A DNA stretch of 64,000 bases from Lepidostoma basale (GCA_022606425.2 JAHDVF020001501.1:868001-932000); one strand, 5' to 3'. Counted from the first letter of the stretch, positions 1 through 11,139 are shown. Notes: generated by a model from the sequence alone, not told the origin. Translations and numbers: made by a program.

Positions 1-517
1 ATTCACATGAAATTCACATGTATAAAAAAAAAAATATTGACATACCAAAACCAATTACCGGTCGTATTATTGAAGACCGTTTAATTATCGTATGTATATA
101 CAGGTAATGATGTATATATAAAAAATACGTACCTTAGTAGGGATTCTAGAGAATTATCAAAATATTGGCTCATATATCCGCGTACACTGGATGATAAATT
201 GAAAAACATTATATAACGAAATGATTCACTTTTCTTCCGAATATTAAGCTGTCACTCCCAGGTCATAGAAATAATTTGTTTCCAAAAGATTATTAGACAC
301 CTGTCCATACCAAATGAAATTACATAATATCTTGTTAAATATATTTTCCTTTCCAGAAAATAATATCCGACTGATGTTTCATAAATAATTGTCGTCTCGA
401 TTATCGTTCCACTTTATAAAAAAGTTGTATTTTTTATCATATTTTAGGTTTCAATATTGCTTTAGTTGGATGGTTAGCCAGTTAGTAAGTAAGTTTTTAA
501 ACTTTCGTGTGAAGTTG

Positions 518-560
518 GTGTAAATAACAAATAAAGCGGTTTATGTACAAATATAACAAG
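518..560 (+). mobile_element. Family A element, tail fragment only
   Basis: The stretch around 523-545 matches the distal tail of hammerhead-like family A (AACAAATAAAGTGGTTTA type, here with AGCGG). The ribozyme-like core is missing. Positions 1-517 hold AT-rich sequence in which I see nothing else. Confidence 0.45.
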
Positions 561-930
561 TGTATTGAAGTGGTACAAGAATACACCTATCTTGGCCAAA
601 TCATTTAATTAGGACGAAACAATTTCGAGAAAGAAGCCGACCGAAGAATTCAATTGGGTTGGGGGACTTTGCAAAATTACGTCATGTTCTCACTTCCAAA
701 ATACCACAATGCCTCAAGACTAAATAAAGTCTTCAACCAGTGCGTTTTGCCAGTCATGACGTACGGAGCCGAGACGTGGACACTGACAAAAGGTCTAGTC
801 TACATATATAAGGTCGCCCAGCGCGCCATGGAAAGGGCCATGCTTGGAATAACCTTGAGGGACAGATTTAGAAACGAATTTATTCGTCAAAAAACTAAGG
901 TGACTGAGGTGGCTCTGAGGTGTATCAAAA
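560..930 (+). mobile_element. LINE family L, reverse-transcriptase 3' region remnant
   Basis: Translation shows EYTYLGQII, then a stop, then NFEKEADRRIQLGW, QCVLPVMTYGAETWTLTKG and AMERAMLGITLRDR. These are hallmarks of the region after the RT palm in RTE-like endonuclease/reverse transcriptases of insects. The copy ends abruptly in the TEVALR region and lacks the usual final WAGH...GRP block and (GAT)n tail. At least one stop lies near 607. It is a dead fragment; family L recurs at 2040, 12290, 18355 and 46120. Confidence 0.85.
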
Positions 931-984
931 GTAAATACGTGTATTTTCGTTCTGTATTCACCATCATTTTGTAATGTGGATTCA

Positions 985-1060
985 CATTTGTATAACTTTT
1001 AAAAAGCATTGTGTTTTACAATACTTTATTGCACTTTTCACAAATATATATGTCGGGTCC
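985..1060. repeat. Short dispersed repeat (TTTGTGTTT...CACTTTTCACAAA type)
   Basis: A block with the pattern aagc-ttgtgttt-acaatactt-ttgcac-ttttcacaaa is shared with about 32185-32240 and 33578-33640. It may be part of the 5' side of family E elements, because both other copies lie next to E motifs. The rest of 930-2035 is AT-rich with nothing assignable. Confidence 0.4.
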
Positions 1061-2039
1061 CAGTCGGCCTTGTTCGGCATAGAAATTTTATCAATAAAAT
1101 GCCAACATATAATACATTTTCTTATTTTCTGATGTCTGAGTTTCACAATTAAAAATTCAATAGTTGATCATACAAGAATTTTATTCGATCAATATCTGTT
1201 ATGGTTAACAGGGAAAAAGAGCATAAGAATGAAACTGTTATATGTACAATGATGATAATTTACGCCAGATATAATATTGTCTCTGGCTATTATTAAAATT
1301 TCTACAGGACATTTGCATTTTGATATGTTTCTAAAAAGTGCAAAAGGTGTTGTGAATATAAATAACATGTTTTAGAAATTTTTCATTTTCCATTTAATTT
1401 TTTTCTAATATAATTTCAAGAGAATAACAAATACGCTTTTACGTAATAGCTTTCCATTATTTTTTAAAACCTTTTCGTGCATTCATTTAATGAATCCTCA
1501 AAATGTATTTTTAAATTAACTCGCGAAAAAAAATTATTTCAGGAAAGCGATTTGGACGAAAAAACATAAATATTAATATTTTCATTCTTTAGACTACGTT
1601 AATGAAATTCGGCAAATTTCGTCATTTAATTCGTATTTACAAAAGCAGTCGTATACCTAACTAAATGAAAACTCAATTATAAAACTTCTTTTCAAGAATA
1701 TTTCGATTCGAGAGGCCTATGCAAACTTTTTCATTATCTCGATGTAAATCCGTTGTCAAAAGTTGTTGATTGTGTGATTTATTCCGAGTTGGCCGACTTC
1801 CCGAGACAATCGCCCGGCGTTTGGTTCTCCCTAAAGATAATTAATAAAATTGTAATAATCGCTTTACTCAAATACGCCCATTACAATTAGAGTCAATAAC
1901 CAGTGCGATGGGATGATTGACGAAACAAAAGTATGAAATTTCTATTCACAAAATGCTTATAATTAATAGCTTTGAAATATGCAAAACGAGTTGTTTGTGT
2001 ATATTGGATTGACTTTGTTTGAAAATGAGATCTAAAACC

Positions 2040-2160
2040 TACAAAACGAATTTTCTTTTATGTGCGTGTTGCCCAGGATCGAAAGACATGGAAACAGATG
2101 GAGAAGGCCTACGTCCAGAAGTAGATGGATATAGGCTGATGATGATGGTAATGATGATAA
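2040..2160 (+). mobile_element. LINE family L, extreme 3' end with (GAT)n tail
   Basis: The forward frame reads VAQDRKTWKQMEKAYVQ, then a stop. This is the typical last 20 residues of RTE-like LINE polyproteins, here followed by a GATGATGATG-rich tail ending near 2160. Everything upstream is missing. Confidence 0.7.
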
Positions 2161-2164
2161 CGTC

Positions 2165-2710
2165 GTTGTACAATGGAGAATGTGGGCGATGAATCGGGTA
2201 CTTACTTACTTTACTTAGCCAGCCGTTGTCGTCCACTACTGGACATAGGCCTCCCCCATACTTCTCCACGTATCCCTATCTTGGGCCTTTTACTTCCCAT
2301 CGCCAGCAATTCTTATAATGTCATCGGACCATCGGTCTTCCTCTGTTTCGTTTGTCTTCGCGAGGTCTCACTCTACCACCCTTCTGGTCTATCTATCGTC
2401 TACCAATCTGGCAACATGTCCCGCAAATGACCATTTAAGTTTCGCTGCCCTTGCAACGACATATGTTACTCCCGACCTTCTACGTATTTCAGTATTTCTT
2501 ATCCGGTCTGAGAGTGTTACGTGCAGCATGGCTCTTTCGTATTTCCTTTGTGCTACACGGAGTCTCCTTATGGTCGACTTGGCGAGGGTTAGCGTTTCTG
2601 CTCCATGTGTCAGTACTCGAAGTACGCATTGATCATACATTTTGCGTTTCAGATACTGGGGAATCTAACTATTAAAGAACTTCTTCAGATTGTCATGCTT
2701 CAATCGGGTA
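2165..2710 (-). mobile_element. RTE-like LINE C-terminal fragment
   Basis: The reverse strand encodes CVLRVLTHGAETLTLAKS, RAMLHVTLSDRIRN and LKWSFAGHVARLVDDR, then a broken continuation (SDDIIRIAGDGK, DTWRSMGEAYVQ) down to about 2190. Stops and frameshifts interrupt the last 200 bases. The order matches the post-RT region through the C terminus. It faces a second partial copy at 2750-2930. Confidence 0.82.
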
Positions 2711-2749
2711 GAGTGACGAAAAATTCTGGAGGTAACTAAGGCTCATTTA

Positions 2750-2930
2750 GTTCTTAGTACATAGTAACAAATTAGATGCTAGTAGTAAACCCAGAAGGGT
2801 AGTGGAGTAGATACCCCGTGAAGATAGAAGAAGTAAACTGGTGACTGGATGCAGAAGGCACGAGATAGGAGTATGTGGAGAAGTATGAGAGAGACCTATG
2901 TCTAGTAGTGTACGACATTGGCTGTATTTC
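2750..2930 (+). mobile_element. RTE-like LINE 3' end, opposite orientation
   Basis: The forward strand resembles the reverse complement of the 2190-2350 segment, including the region equivalent to VTGCRRHEIGVCGEV and the 'agacctatgtctagtagtg' signature of the LINE terminus. With 2165-2710 it forms a divergent pair in which the two 3' ends face outward. Confidence 0.55.
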
Positions 2931-3339
2931 GTAAGTACGTGTGAAAGTAACAAATTACTTCATCCAATAATTGTATTTTTTCTTTTCCTCTAGATTGGAT
3001 AATGAATGTTTTAGATATGAACGATTGACGTTTAATCTCTCTTTATAATCTCACTATTGAGATAATAATATTAAACTAACAATATTGTTGTTTATTTCAA
3101 AAAATATGTTTTCTCTACAATATTACATTTATTATTTATTAAGTAACATTTACTTATTTAAACAATAAAAAGATAGGGAGCGTAAAAGGATTTCTACAGC
3201 AAAACAAGAAGAACCGCATGCCCCATTTAATTTACATAAACTTTTTTTTCCACTCTCAGAAAAAACGAATAAATTAGTGTTATTTATTTTTAAATACATG
3301 TAATTTGTACTACAGTAATTTAGGGAAGGATAGGATAAA

Positions 3340-3590
3340 GTCAGTGGATCGGTCACATTTTGAGACATAACCCAGGCTGCATCGCTCATAGCGCACTAGA
3401 CTGGTTCCCTATGGGGGACAGAGGAAGCGAGGCAGACCTAGAGCAACCTGGAAAAGAGCCCTGCAGGACGAGGTTAAAGCATCAGGTCTCACTTGGGATG
3501 ATGTTAGGCATCAGCCATGCGATATAGTCGGGTGGAGAAGGTTCCTTGAGACCCTATTTTCCACGGAGGTGACAGGAAAAAATTAAGAAG
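3340..3590 (+). mobile_element. LINE family J C-terminal fragment
   Basis: An open frame from about 3424 to 3585 reads KRGRPRATWKRALQDEV, ASGLTWDDVRHQ and GWRRFLETLFST before a stop. The GRPR-xTW...W(R/K)xF signature is the C terminus of a non-LTR reverse transcriptase. A second, better preserved copy is on the other strand at 41830-42010. Upstream at 3310-3420 the frame is broken. Confidence 0.8.
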
Positions 3591-3680
3591 AATAAAGTCA
3601 GGAGTGGAAGAGAGAGAAAATGCGAAATCATTTGCAGAAAATGTGGTTCAAAATTATCTTTTAATAGATAATCGAATGAA

Positions 3681-3800
3681 CTAACTAACTAACTAACTTA
3701 CCATCACGCCGTCTCCCCGGAGGGGTAGGCAGAAATAATGGAACGCCACACTGTTCTGTCCTGACATACGTCTCTCGCTTCCTCTACATTCATACATCGA
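3681..3800 (-). mobile_element. LINE family H 3' end with (TTAG)n tail
   Basis: The copy begins with a CTAA tandem at 3681, followed by the conserved CCATCACGCCGTCTCCCC block. On the reverse strand it encodes the last residues (SAYP-G--A-WLVS) and the upstream EEARE...C motif. It is cut off near 3800, where a short stretch resembles the distal tail of family B. Confidence 0.82.
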
Positions 3801-3839
3801 ATGATTTTACTGAAATCTCTTTTATTTTATTTTACTGAT

Positions 3840-4500
3840 CTTTCAATGTCACAACGATCCCTCAATTCATGTTTGATATACTAGAATTTCTTGTATATTC
3901 GCCATTACTTTGTGTAGAGGATTTACACTTGATTAAATATAAATTCTATTTCATTTGGAACTCGAGCTCATTTTGTTAAATAATTGATACCATTTATTTC
4001 CATTAAAACTAATCAAAGTTCCTTTCTTGGCAATGGCGCTTATACGTCAAATGATTTTCCAGTCTCATTGTTCTCTTCACGCGCTTACCTCCGCGTTGCG
4101 ACATTTGCCTCCGCGAATACTAAGGTAATTAAATAGGTTGTGTTGTTATTGGATAACGAGTCCTCCCACATCGGTCCTTTGTCTGCCCCTTTCCAGATCT
4201 TGGATTCGGGCGTTCATTTTACACTTTACACGCCGCAACGCCCCCTGTGGAAGCCCTACAAGGCACCAACTAGAGAGCATAGTACTTACTCACTATAGAC
4301 ACCTATACAATACGATAATGTAGACAAACGAAACAGTCCACTTCAAAAATATTTCACTTACTTAAAAATCTTACTATTTTACATTTAACCTGCATAATAA
4401 AAAAGAACTTGTTATATGATATTTATTTAATTTCCCGTTCTTGTTGTGGCTATTATATTATATTTTCCGAGTTAACTGTTTTTTATCCGCTTTAAAATAT
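3840..4500. other. No assignable feature
   Basis: AT-rich sequence with a modestly GC-rich patch at 4070-4270. No repeat partner in the window and no convincing reading frame were seen. Confidence 0.5.
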
Positions 4501-4596
4501 TAAATAATTAATACGAATGAAAATACAATTCTCTAGAAGTTTTATTTTATTTTTTGTTTTTAGCATAATGATGCAAAACTCCGTATTATACGAGTA

Positions 4597-4842
4597 TATA
4601 AATTAAATAAAACATTTTTTAACTACTTCCACTTTTGTCTTTATTTCGACAGCGACCGGTTTCGCCAGGCTCGCTGGCATCGACAGACTGGTCAGCCAGC
4701 GATGGCTTGGATGCCAAAGAGCCTGGCGAAACCGGTCGCTGTCGAAATAAAAACAAAAATGGAAGTAGATAAAAACATAATTTAATTTAATTAATATTTT
4801 AAATGAACTTCCATCAATAGATTTCAGTAAAATCATTTGATT
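4597..4842. mobile_element. Family B inverted-dimer element with hammerhead-like centres
   Basis: Two arms, about 4597-4680 and 4709-4790, are near reverse complements (AACTACTTCCACTTTTGTC against its complement). Each carries GCGAAACCGGTCGC at its inner end. On the minus strand (about 4652-4690) the motif reads CTGTCGA, a GCCAG/CTGGC helix, GAAA, CCGG, TC, with a possible CAGT/GCTG helix I. It differs from the hammerhead box at one base (A6 to T). The plus arm is more decayed. The right side runs on into a tail (ATGAACTTCCATCAA) shared with 24810 and 37400. Confidence 0.8.
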
Positions 4843-4854
4843 ATCCGTATTATA

Positions 4855-5030
4855 TATTTTATACGAATGAAAACATAGGTTTTCATGATGCTCTATTACA
4901 GTTTACGTCGTTCTTTTCATTCTTAATGATCACATTGGATGATGCTTGAGAAACGCGAAACATGTCATTTTTATTTACTATAATTAAACTTCTACAAAAC
5001 AGACGTGTTCATTCGTATTAATATATCCCG
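4855..5030. mobile_element. Family D element, partly inverted
   Basis: The plus strand has GCGAAACATGTCATTT at about 4956-4971, followed by a tail CTTCTACAAAACAGACG and ATTCGTATTAATAT. The left end begins with ATACGAATGAAAAC, an inverted version of the same tail. The helix II region and CTGATGA-like box are degraded. Confidence 0.65.
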
Positions 5031-5274
5031 AAGCTTGCGCAAGGGCAGTATTTTCAGAAATGTTATTGTAGGAGTTGTATTTTCAGGAGCCAAAACCGAA
5101 GTGTGGTGAAATCTGTGTACACGGAGAGAATTAAGGCTAAAAAGAAGACTGAGATGATGACGTTTAAATCAAATGTACATTATATTAGTGCACATTTAAA
5201 TTTTTACACACTTCTTTAGATTTATAGAAACATAAAGGTCGGCAGTCCACAGTCGATGTTTGATAAAATAATGA

Positions 5275-5400
5275 ATTCTTTTCTTCGATGACCCTACAGC
5301 CCATATCGAGCCTTAGCCTCCAGAATTCTTCGCCTCCAACTCCTCCTGTCCTCCGCTTCGACCCTCCAATCTGAAACTCTTAACAATCTTGCTCCATCTC
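5275..5400 (-). mobile_element. Possible LINE C-terminal fragment
   Basis: A GC-richer patch whose reverse strand gives short LINE-like stretches (KIVKSFRLEG, GGQEELEAKNS). No diagnostic motif is intact, so this is only a tentative call. Confidence 0.25.
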
Positions 5401-5404
5401 TCTC

Positions 5405-5590
5405 AACTAATGAATACCTAACAATAATAATGAATAACATGAATAATAATTATTAACAAAAATAATAATGAATAATTAATAATGAATAACATGAATAATA
5501 ATGAATAACAAAAATTATAATGAATAAATAATAATGAATAACAAATAATAATGAATAACAAAAATAATGAATACCTAACAATAATATAAA
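5405..5590. repeat. AT-rich simple repeat, (AATAATGAATAAC)n-like
   Basis: Tandem, imperfect repeats of AATAATGAATAAC and variants fill this stretch. The long T/I/F/Y-rich reverse frame that covers it is a by-product of the repeat. Confidence 0.85.
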
Positions 5591-5616
5591 GAAGACATGT
5601 ATGGCAGATGACTTCG

Positions 5617-5940
5617 TCCTAAGTAAAATTAAAAATGATCTCTTAGATGGTTTGGACATATGTTACAAATGGATTGGAGAATAATATTTTTTATGAAATA
5701 TATTGTGAATGGAATCAAAAGACGAGGACGGCCGAAAAAAACATGACATGACCGATTAAATCAATTACTAAAAGGCAGCCATATTTGAATTTGGAAAAAT
5801 CGACGATCTTGCGTGATACGATATATGAATGAAGAGAAATCTCAAGAGGTATGTCAGTACAGAGCATTGTGGTGGTCTATTATATATGCTTTTATCCCTG
5901 GAGAAACGGCGTGATGGTTTGTTAGTTCGTTAGTTAAAGT
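5617..5940 (+). mobile_element. LINE family H 3' end
   Basis: The forward strand shows the family H order: SLRWFGHM-like, RRGRPKKT, then an SAYP-like terminus and GGCGTGATGGTT with (TTAG)n ending near 5937. Several stops are present. It is an old copy. Confidence 0.8.
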
Positions 5941-5959
5941 TGGCTGTTTCTGCTAATAA

Positions 5960-6300
5960 CCTTACATTTCTTTTTCTTCTTCTTCTGCTTTATTTAGAAC
6001 TGTGTCCTGTTATTTCTCGGAGCCTGTTCCTGGTATGTAGATTTCCAACTGTCTCGCCATCTTTTGGGTGGTCTTCCTGGAGGTCAATTTTCTGTTGGTA
6101 CTTTATTTGCCGCTTTGCTTATGCTTCCACATGATCTCTCCAGTAGTGCCTTCTTAGTCTTCTCCATCGCACAACATCTTCCACATTGCAGATCTTTCTT
6201 ATTTCGGAATTTCTTACTCTGTCTCGGAGTGTCGTTCCCGCAACGGATCGGGGAGTCCTTATTTCTGTGGTTCTTATGAGACTTTTTGTTCGGATGGTGT
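5960..6300 (-). mobile_element. LINE family K C-terminal fragment
   Basis: The reverse strand encodes SLIRTTEIRTPRSVAG, LRDRVRNSEIRKICNVEDVV and RRHYWRDHVE, then after a frameshift PKRWRDSW. The same order occurs at 11205, 26290 and 45100. It is the post-palm to C-terminal part of a non-LTR reverse transcriptase. Confidence 0.82.
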
Positions 6301-6774
6301 CGGCCATATAATATGTTAGCATGCTAAAATCGGGTGTGGTTGTACGAATATTCATGCAACTTACTGTGCCGATACTATTATAAATAGCTAGGTACCACAA
6401 ACTACTGACGCTGCGCTTACAGCTCCAAGTTCCAGGTACATAGAGCCACTATACTCTCCACTTCATTCTCCGCGTTCAAAGAACATAAATCAACGAAAGC
6501 GAATACCTACAAACCGATACGTATTGAACATCACTTAAATAATTCACAGCAAATTGATAAATCTTCAAAATAATTTTGTTATAAACAACATTATAATGCA
6601 AATACACGTAAGGATCGTTATTAATTTGTTGGTAGTATTTAAATGTGTGCTTTGAATCAAGTATTTAATTTTGAAACCATTTGGTTCTTTTTCATTATTA
6701 TTCATATCAAAGTAAAAACTCAAAAATAATCCAAAAATATTTGTGTTTTCATAGGTTGAATTTAGTTCATTTAT

Positions 6775-6930
6775 TTGCATTTTTTTAATAAAAAAACCTG
6801 CCTGATTAATATGAATAAAAACGTCTATTTTCTAGAAATGTTATTAAATTTTATAGAAATATGTTTCGCCTTGCTAAGGCATTATAATATAACTTCTGTA
6901 AAACAAAAGTTGTCGTTCGTTCACGTTCAA
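6775..6930. mobile_element. Family D element remnant
   Basis: The left part reads ATTAATATGAATAAAAACG, TTTCTAGAAATGTTATT and TATGTTTCGCCTTGC, which is the inverted D arm with its GAAACAT block on the minus strand. The right arm is only partly recognisable (AACTTCTGTAAAACA). Stretches 6300-6560 and 6960-7090 show nothing else. Confidence 0.6.
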
Positions 6931-7154
6931 AAAACAATAAATAAAAAACTTGCATCTTCTTAAAATCCCTACATAATATAACAGAAATTATTATCATATT
7001 ACGAGTATTTCAGTTCATAGTGAAATAAAAGTTAAAATATCCGGCAATTTATGTCGAAGCTTTTTTCAATTTTTTTATACCACAAAGCAATTACCTATTT
7101 AAAAGAAAAATGTAATGAACGAACCTATTATTTGAAGATAAATTAAAACACTTT

Positions 7155-7305
7155 GTTTTAAAACTACTTTATTTTGTTTTATCGAACCAAGCGCTATGGC
7201 TCCCGCCGAAGCTTGCTCAGGATAACAAAAACAAACAGTTTTTTTTTGTACTCTGACAAAGTTCCGGCAGGAGCGAAACTGGTTGGTTCGATAAAACAAA
7301 ATCGG
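7155..7305. mobile_element. Family A inverted-dimer element
   Basis: Left arm 7163-7232 and right arm 7250-7300 are inverted copies (ACTTTATTTTGTTTTATCGAACCA against its complement). The plus-strand centre (7252-7285) reads CTGACAA, a GTTCC/GGAGC helix, GAAAC, TGGTT, with ACT/GGT available for helix I. G8 of the hammerhead core is replaced by A. The minus-strand copy is more damaged (GAGCCATAGCGC in place of GAGCGAAACCGG). Confidence 0.75.
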
Positions 7306-7388
7306 AATCAAACAAACACTGGAATTCCTTTGTAATATACTTAAGAAATTTAAAATAACTTTGTTTAATCCATTAATTATTAAAAAGA

Positions 7389-7427
7389 ACACGACATGTT
7401 TCGGAGGATACCTCCATCTTCAGATGT
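7389..7427 (-). ncRNA. Hammerhead-ribozyme-like motif (family E variant), best core in window
   Basis: Read on the minus strand, the order is helix I 5' strand ACAT (7427-7424), CTGAAGA, one extra T, helix II GGAGG/CCTCC closed by a TAT loop, GAAA, the palindrome ACATGT, C17, then helix I 3' strand GTGT (7392-7389). All invariant positions of the CUGANGA and GAAA boxes are present. The single departure from the textbook core is the unpaired T between A9 and helix II. Helix III is only an A-U plus C-G pair in the monomer but is self-complementary, which would favour action as a dimer. Sequence shows the fold; activity is an inference. Confidence 0.72.
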
Positions 7428-7439
7428 AAAAATATAATA

Positions 7440-7790
7440 AAAACTAATATAAAAACGAGTTTAAAATTCAATACAATAATTCAAAATTAAAAATTAAACT
7501 GGGCTATTTGTTATAAGTACTAATTATAATATTATATTTTGAACCGTAAGAATTAGTAAATAATATAAAATATTAATAATACATGATGATAATATAAAAA
7601 ATTTTAATTTAGAAAAAACATACATTTGAAAAGACATCATTTATACAGAAATTAATAAATAAATAATTAATATTTGATTGGGAATGGGAGCTTGGGAGAT
7701 TAAATGTAGACAAGGTATTTAAGGAGAAAAGAGCAAAAGGAGGAATCTGATTATTATTTATGTTTTCACCCAATTTCACCGACTTGAGGA
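7440..7790. other. AT-rich stretch, no assignable feature
   Basis: Mostly A/T with short low-complexity runs. No reading frame or repeat partner was found. Confidence 0.5.
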
Positions 7791-8225
7791 TTCCAAAATT
7801 TTTAAATTTGTTTAATTTAACAAGGGTTTTGAACCAGTCTCATATTGGTCTTGTTGAAGATATTTTTGTCTTGCCATATCTTGGTGAGCTTTGTTATGAC
7901 AGTTATAGCCATTTCGGTTCTGCGACGAATCTCCCTCTCGCATCCTCCCTGGTTCCATTCCATCAGCGATCCAAAGATAGACAAATTCATTCACAACTTC
8001 CAAATCTGAGAGAAGGCCCGTGTTTGTGAATTGGTTAGCTCTGCTTATCATCATTATCTTTGTCTTTGATCGGTTAATCCTCAAGCCCACCAGCTTACTC
8101 TACCTTTCGATTCTTCCGATAAGTTCCTCTGTGGATGCAATTAGTGTTGTATCATCTGCGTATTTTAAGTTATTAATTATTGTTCCACCAACCGATATGC
8201 CGTGCTCCCACCCCTATAAGGCTTT
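7790..8225 (-). mobile_element. Non-LTR reverse-transcriptase domain fragment (YADD)
   Basis: The reverse strand encodes a continuous run containing NNLKYADDTTLIA (about 8190-8150), GRIERVSKLVGLRIN, SKTKIMMI and EVVNEFVYL, followed after a frameshift by a region rich in R/K ending near 7800. YADD is the catalytic motif of the reverse-transcriptase palm, and the SKT(K) and FVYLG motifs follow it in RTE-like elements. The G of YLG is lost to the frameshift. No endonuclease or C terminus is attached. Confidence 0.88.
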
Positions 8226-8259
8226 TCTCGTGTTTTCTCATCTGAATTATTATTAGAAG

Positions 8260-8930
8260 TAGGGGAAGGTGGGTCATGACGGGGTAGTGAGGCAAGATGG
8301 GGTGTCCTGCGATAAAAACCGAAAACTGCCGTGTAGCTCCGAGCATATCACGCCATTTGATGCTCTCCTCAGACCCCCCGCCAGTGACGCAGCGGACATG
8401 TATGCACGCTCCGATGCGCAGCGATACTAAACGTGTTTTTTGCAAATTTCATGTTATTATAATTATCGAATTTTGCTGCTTGTGACATTGAAGGAAGAAT
8501 ATCGTGATTTTAACTGGCTGATGTTTTTCCGTTCCAGTTTTTCCGATGTCATTATTTCTCATACAATCTTCTTTGCTGTAGATCTTTACAAAAAAACTCC
8601 CGCTAAGCGTGCTTGAAAAACCCCCGCAGTCGCTCAATTCCAGTATAATGCATATTGATTCCAGATAACATCCCCAATTGAAGCGGGGACAAACAACTAT
8701 CGCATTTCACCTCCGAGCCGAGCCATATGTGTCTACCAATTAATTCCTGTACCCCGCCCCGTGGCGATCACCGCCCTCAGCAAAGATTCAGCAGACGCGG
8801 TAGGTAGATACCATTTAGATAACAAACAAAGTCAATCCTCGAGGCGGCTCTCCCCCGCCCTTCTGCCCTCCCCGCTCGCAACTCTGCACACAAACTGGAA
8901 ATGGAAAATTCTTGCTTAGTTCCAATGAAG
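8260..8930. other. GC-richer stretch without identified content
   Basis: Patches at 8260-8440 and 8630-8900 are clearly richer in G/C than their surroundings. The first has a GGTGGGTCATGACGGGG / GGCAAGATGGGG pair of related phrases. No long frame, splice pattern or repeat partner is visible. It could be unique host sequence. Confidence 0.4.
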
Positions 8931-9061
8931 AAATATTATTTGAAGAATTGCCACAAAAAATTTGACACTTTTAAATCCTGGACCATTATTGATAGTTCCT
9001 TTTTTTAATTTGGTAAAACTCAATTATTTTATCAATGTACAATGAAATGAAATAAATGTAT

Positions 9062-9205
9062 AATGAAATCGACGCGCGTGCATGACACGATGTATGAATG
9101 TTGAGGAATCGAGAGAGATATGTTAGGAAAGAAAAGTGTGGTAGTCCATTATTTCTGCCTAACCCTTCGGAGAGACGGCGTGATGGTTACTTAGTTATGT
9201 ATAAT
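9062..9205 (+). mobile_element. LINE family H extreme 3' end
   Basis: Starts at the AATCGACGCGCGTGCATG block, runs through the SAYP-like terminus and GGCGTGATGGTTA and ends in a poorly preserved TTAG tail. Only about 140 bases remain. Confidence 0.8.
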
Positions 9206-9294
9206 GAACAATGTATTTTTATATAAAAATTATTATTATTATTATTTTGTAAAATCGCTATTTACATCATGACAGCATGAGCCAAATCGATGTA

Positions 9295-9485
9295 CAGGGT
9301 ATTAAAGCTATCATAGTGATTCTCGTGACATGTGACAGATAGCTCATCTATTGCCATTTTATTGTCACGTGAATTCTACACCAGACCAAAGACAGTGTGA
9401 CAATCACACTGCCCTCGCCGGAAATCGAACCCGGGACCTTCGGTATGGAAGTCAGAGCTCTTACCACTCTGCCACTAAGGTAGAC
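9295..9485 (-). mobile_element. tRNA-derived SINE copy 1
   Basis: Reverse strand: a tRNA-like head with an A-box-like GGCAGAGTGGTAAGAGCTC (9474-9456) and a B box GGTTCGATTTCC, then a GTGTGATTGTCACACTGTC block and a body shared with 22090, 23253 and 61397. The distal A-rich tail is lost. The internal pol III promoter boxes identify it as a SINE, not a working tRNA gene. Confidence 0.85.
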
Positions 9486-9596
9486 AGGTTGAATGTTTCT
9501 CTCTCGCTCTCTTATATAAAAATATTCTCGTACTCTTTTAGATGACGTTAGGGTTTTTTTATTTATTTATATTGTGATTCAGATGTTATTGACTCA

Positions 9597-9838
9597 TAAT
9601 TATATAATATAATGAAAATAAATAAAAAAATGTAAGAATTTTTCAATGTTTATTTTTAGTGTAAAATCTACTTATTAATTTTCGTCTTCGACCGGCTTCG
9701 GCAGCTCGTGGCCATCTTCTGGTCGACATAAGTAGATTTTACACTAAAAATAAACATAGAAAAATTTTTACATTTTTTTATTTATTTTCATTATTTACAA
9801 TGAACTTCTACCAAGAAATTTCAATCAACAACATCAAT
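9597..9838. mobile_element. Family C inverted-dimer element
   Basis: Arms 9597-9690 and 9725-9797 are near-perfect reverse complements over about 70 bases (AGTAGATTTTACACTAAAAA region). The minus-strand centre reads CCAGAAGATGG, a GGC-A/T-GCC helix, GAAG in place of GAAA, CCGG, TC. U4 of the hammerhead box is replaced by A, and GAAA is also altered here. The right side continues into the tail ATGAACTTCTACCAAGAAA, which is shared with 39690 and, more loosely, with family B. Confidence 0.78.
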
Positions 9839-10285
9839 AATTTCATAATTATATACTAACTTATACATCACTCAAAAAAAATTCAACTGCATTAATAAAA
9901 CGACACTTTATAGCCACCGGAAAATATTGCTAACAATGTGTCATCACTTTCCTCCCATTTTTGTTCTTCACTGCTTAGTTCCCAATCCAGCTAACGCCAC
10001 GGGACTCTCAGCTGAAATTTCCCCTTTAAAACGTTAACGTGTCAATGCTGCGAACGTTTTAACGTATTTTAAGCACCGAACCGTCGCGTCTGTCGCATGT
10101 ACCCTCGCGTGTGCCAGAACCGAAGTGTCATAGGCTTTAGGAGCATCCATAGACGACGCCGACGCCGATTTCTTTATTATCCGTTATTTTATTATTTGTA
10201 ATCGTTGAAAATTTTCTTTAATAAATTTCACTTGAATATTTTTGATTTTTGAATAATTTAAAACTTCATAATAAAATATTAATAT
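9838..10285. other. No assignable feature
   Basis: Mixed-composition sequence with a GC-richer patch near 10080-10165. No frame or repeat match was noticed. Confidence 0.45.
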
Positions 10286-10291
10286 TATTAC

Positions 10292-10622
10292 AACTAACTA
10301 ACTTATCATCACGCCGTCTCCCCGAAGGGGTAGGCAGAAAGAATGGACTGCCACACTTTTTTTCCTGACATATTTCTCTCTCTTCCTCAACAAGTCATGC
10401 ACGCGCGTCGATTTCTCTGACTCCTCACATGACCGACATTCAATATTTCATTTATTTGATCGGGCAAAGTTTTCTCGGTCTTCCTCTATTTCTAGTTATA
10501 TTTACATCATTAACATATATTTTTTTTAATATTCTTTCTTCATTCATTCTTTCCATATGTCCAAACCATCTTAATGATCCATTCATTATTTTGTTCATAA
10601 CACCATCATTCGCACATAATTA
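10292..10622 (-). mobile_element. LINE family H 3' end
   Basis: The CTAACTAACTTA tail is followed by the CATCACGCCGTCTCCCC block. The reverse strand continues upstream through a GRPR-like region and KDG/WFGHMERM-like sequence to 10622, where the coding match stops at a CGAATGATG position. Many stops are present. Confidence 0.8.
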
Positions 10623-10690
10623 ATATTATACAAATGAAAACCTCTGTTTTCTAGAAATGTAATTATAATTTATGGGAATAATCTAATAAT
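10623..10690 (-). mobile_element. Family D arm fragment
   Basis: ATACAAATGAAAACCTCTGTTTTCTAGAAATG corresponds to the inverted distal arm of family D. The ribozyme-like centre is missing. The stretch 10690-11140 has only AT-rich low-complexity sequence and one short repeat (GTTAACTCTGTG at about 10914) that recurs at 23420 and 57475. Confidence 0.5.
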
Positions 10691-11139
10691 ATAATATAAA
10701 ACAAACGTTTTCATAGGTATTCATTTTTACTTAAATGATTTGGGAATGCATGGAATGAATTTTTATTTTCTGTTTAAGCGAAAGTTAACCAAAAGCATTG
10801 TTTTATATAAAAATCGTATTATTTAGAAATATTGTTAGTAATATATATATTTTTAATTTTTTTTTTTATAATAGTATATTAAATTAATGTTTTAGAAAAA
10901 CTTAAAGACAGTGTTAACTCTGTGCAATTTCATAATACTGTTTTTTTTATATAAATTTAAACACTGTTATTCCACTTTCTAATTAATTTTTCTGGATATG
11001 TTTCTAAGGTTTTTTACTATTTTTTACTTTCATCGATGGGAGAATGAAAAAAATACGTCTTTCTACCAATGATTAAGGTGTATTGAGATAAAACCTTCGA
11101 AAGACGTCGAGCAAAACAACTCACAAATGTAGAAAAGTG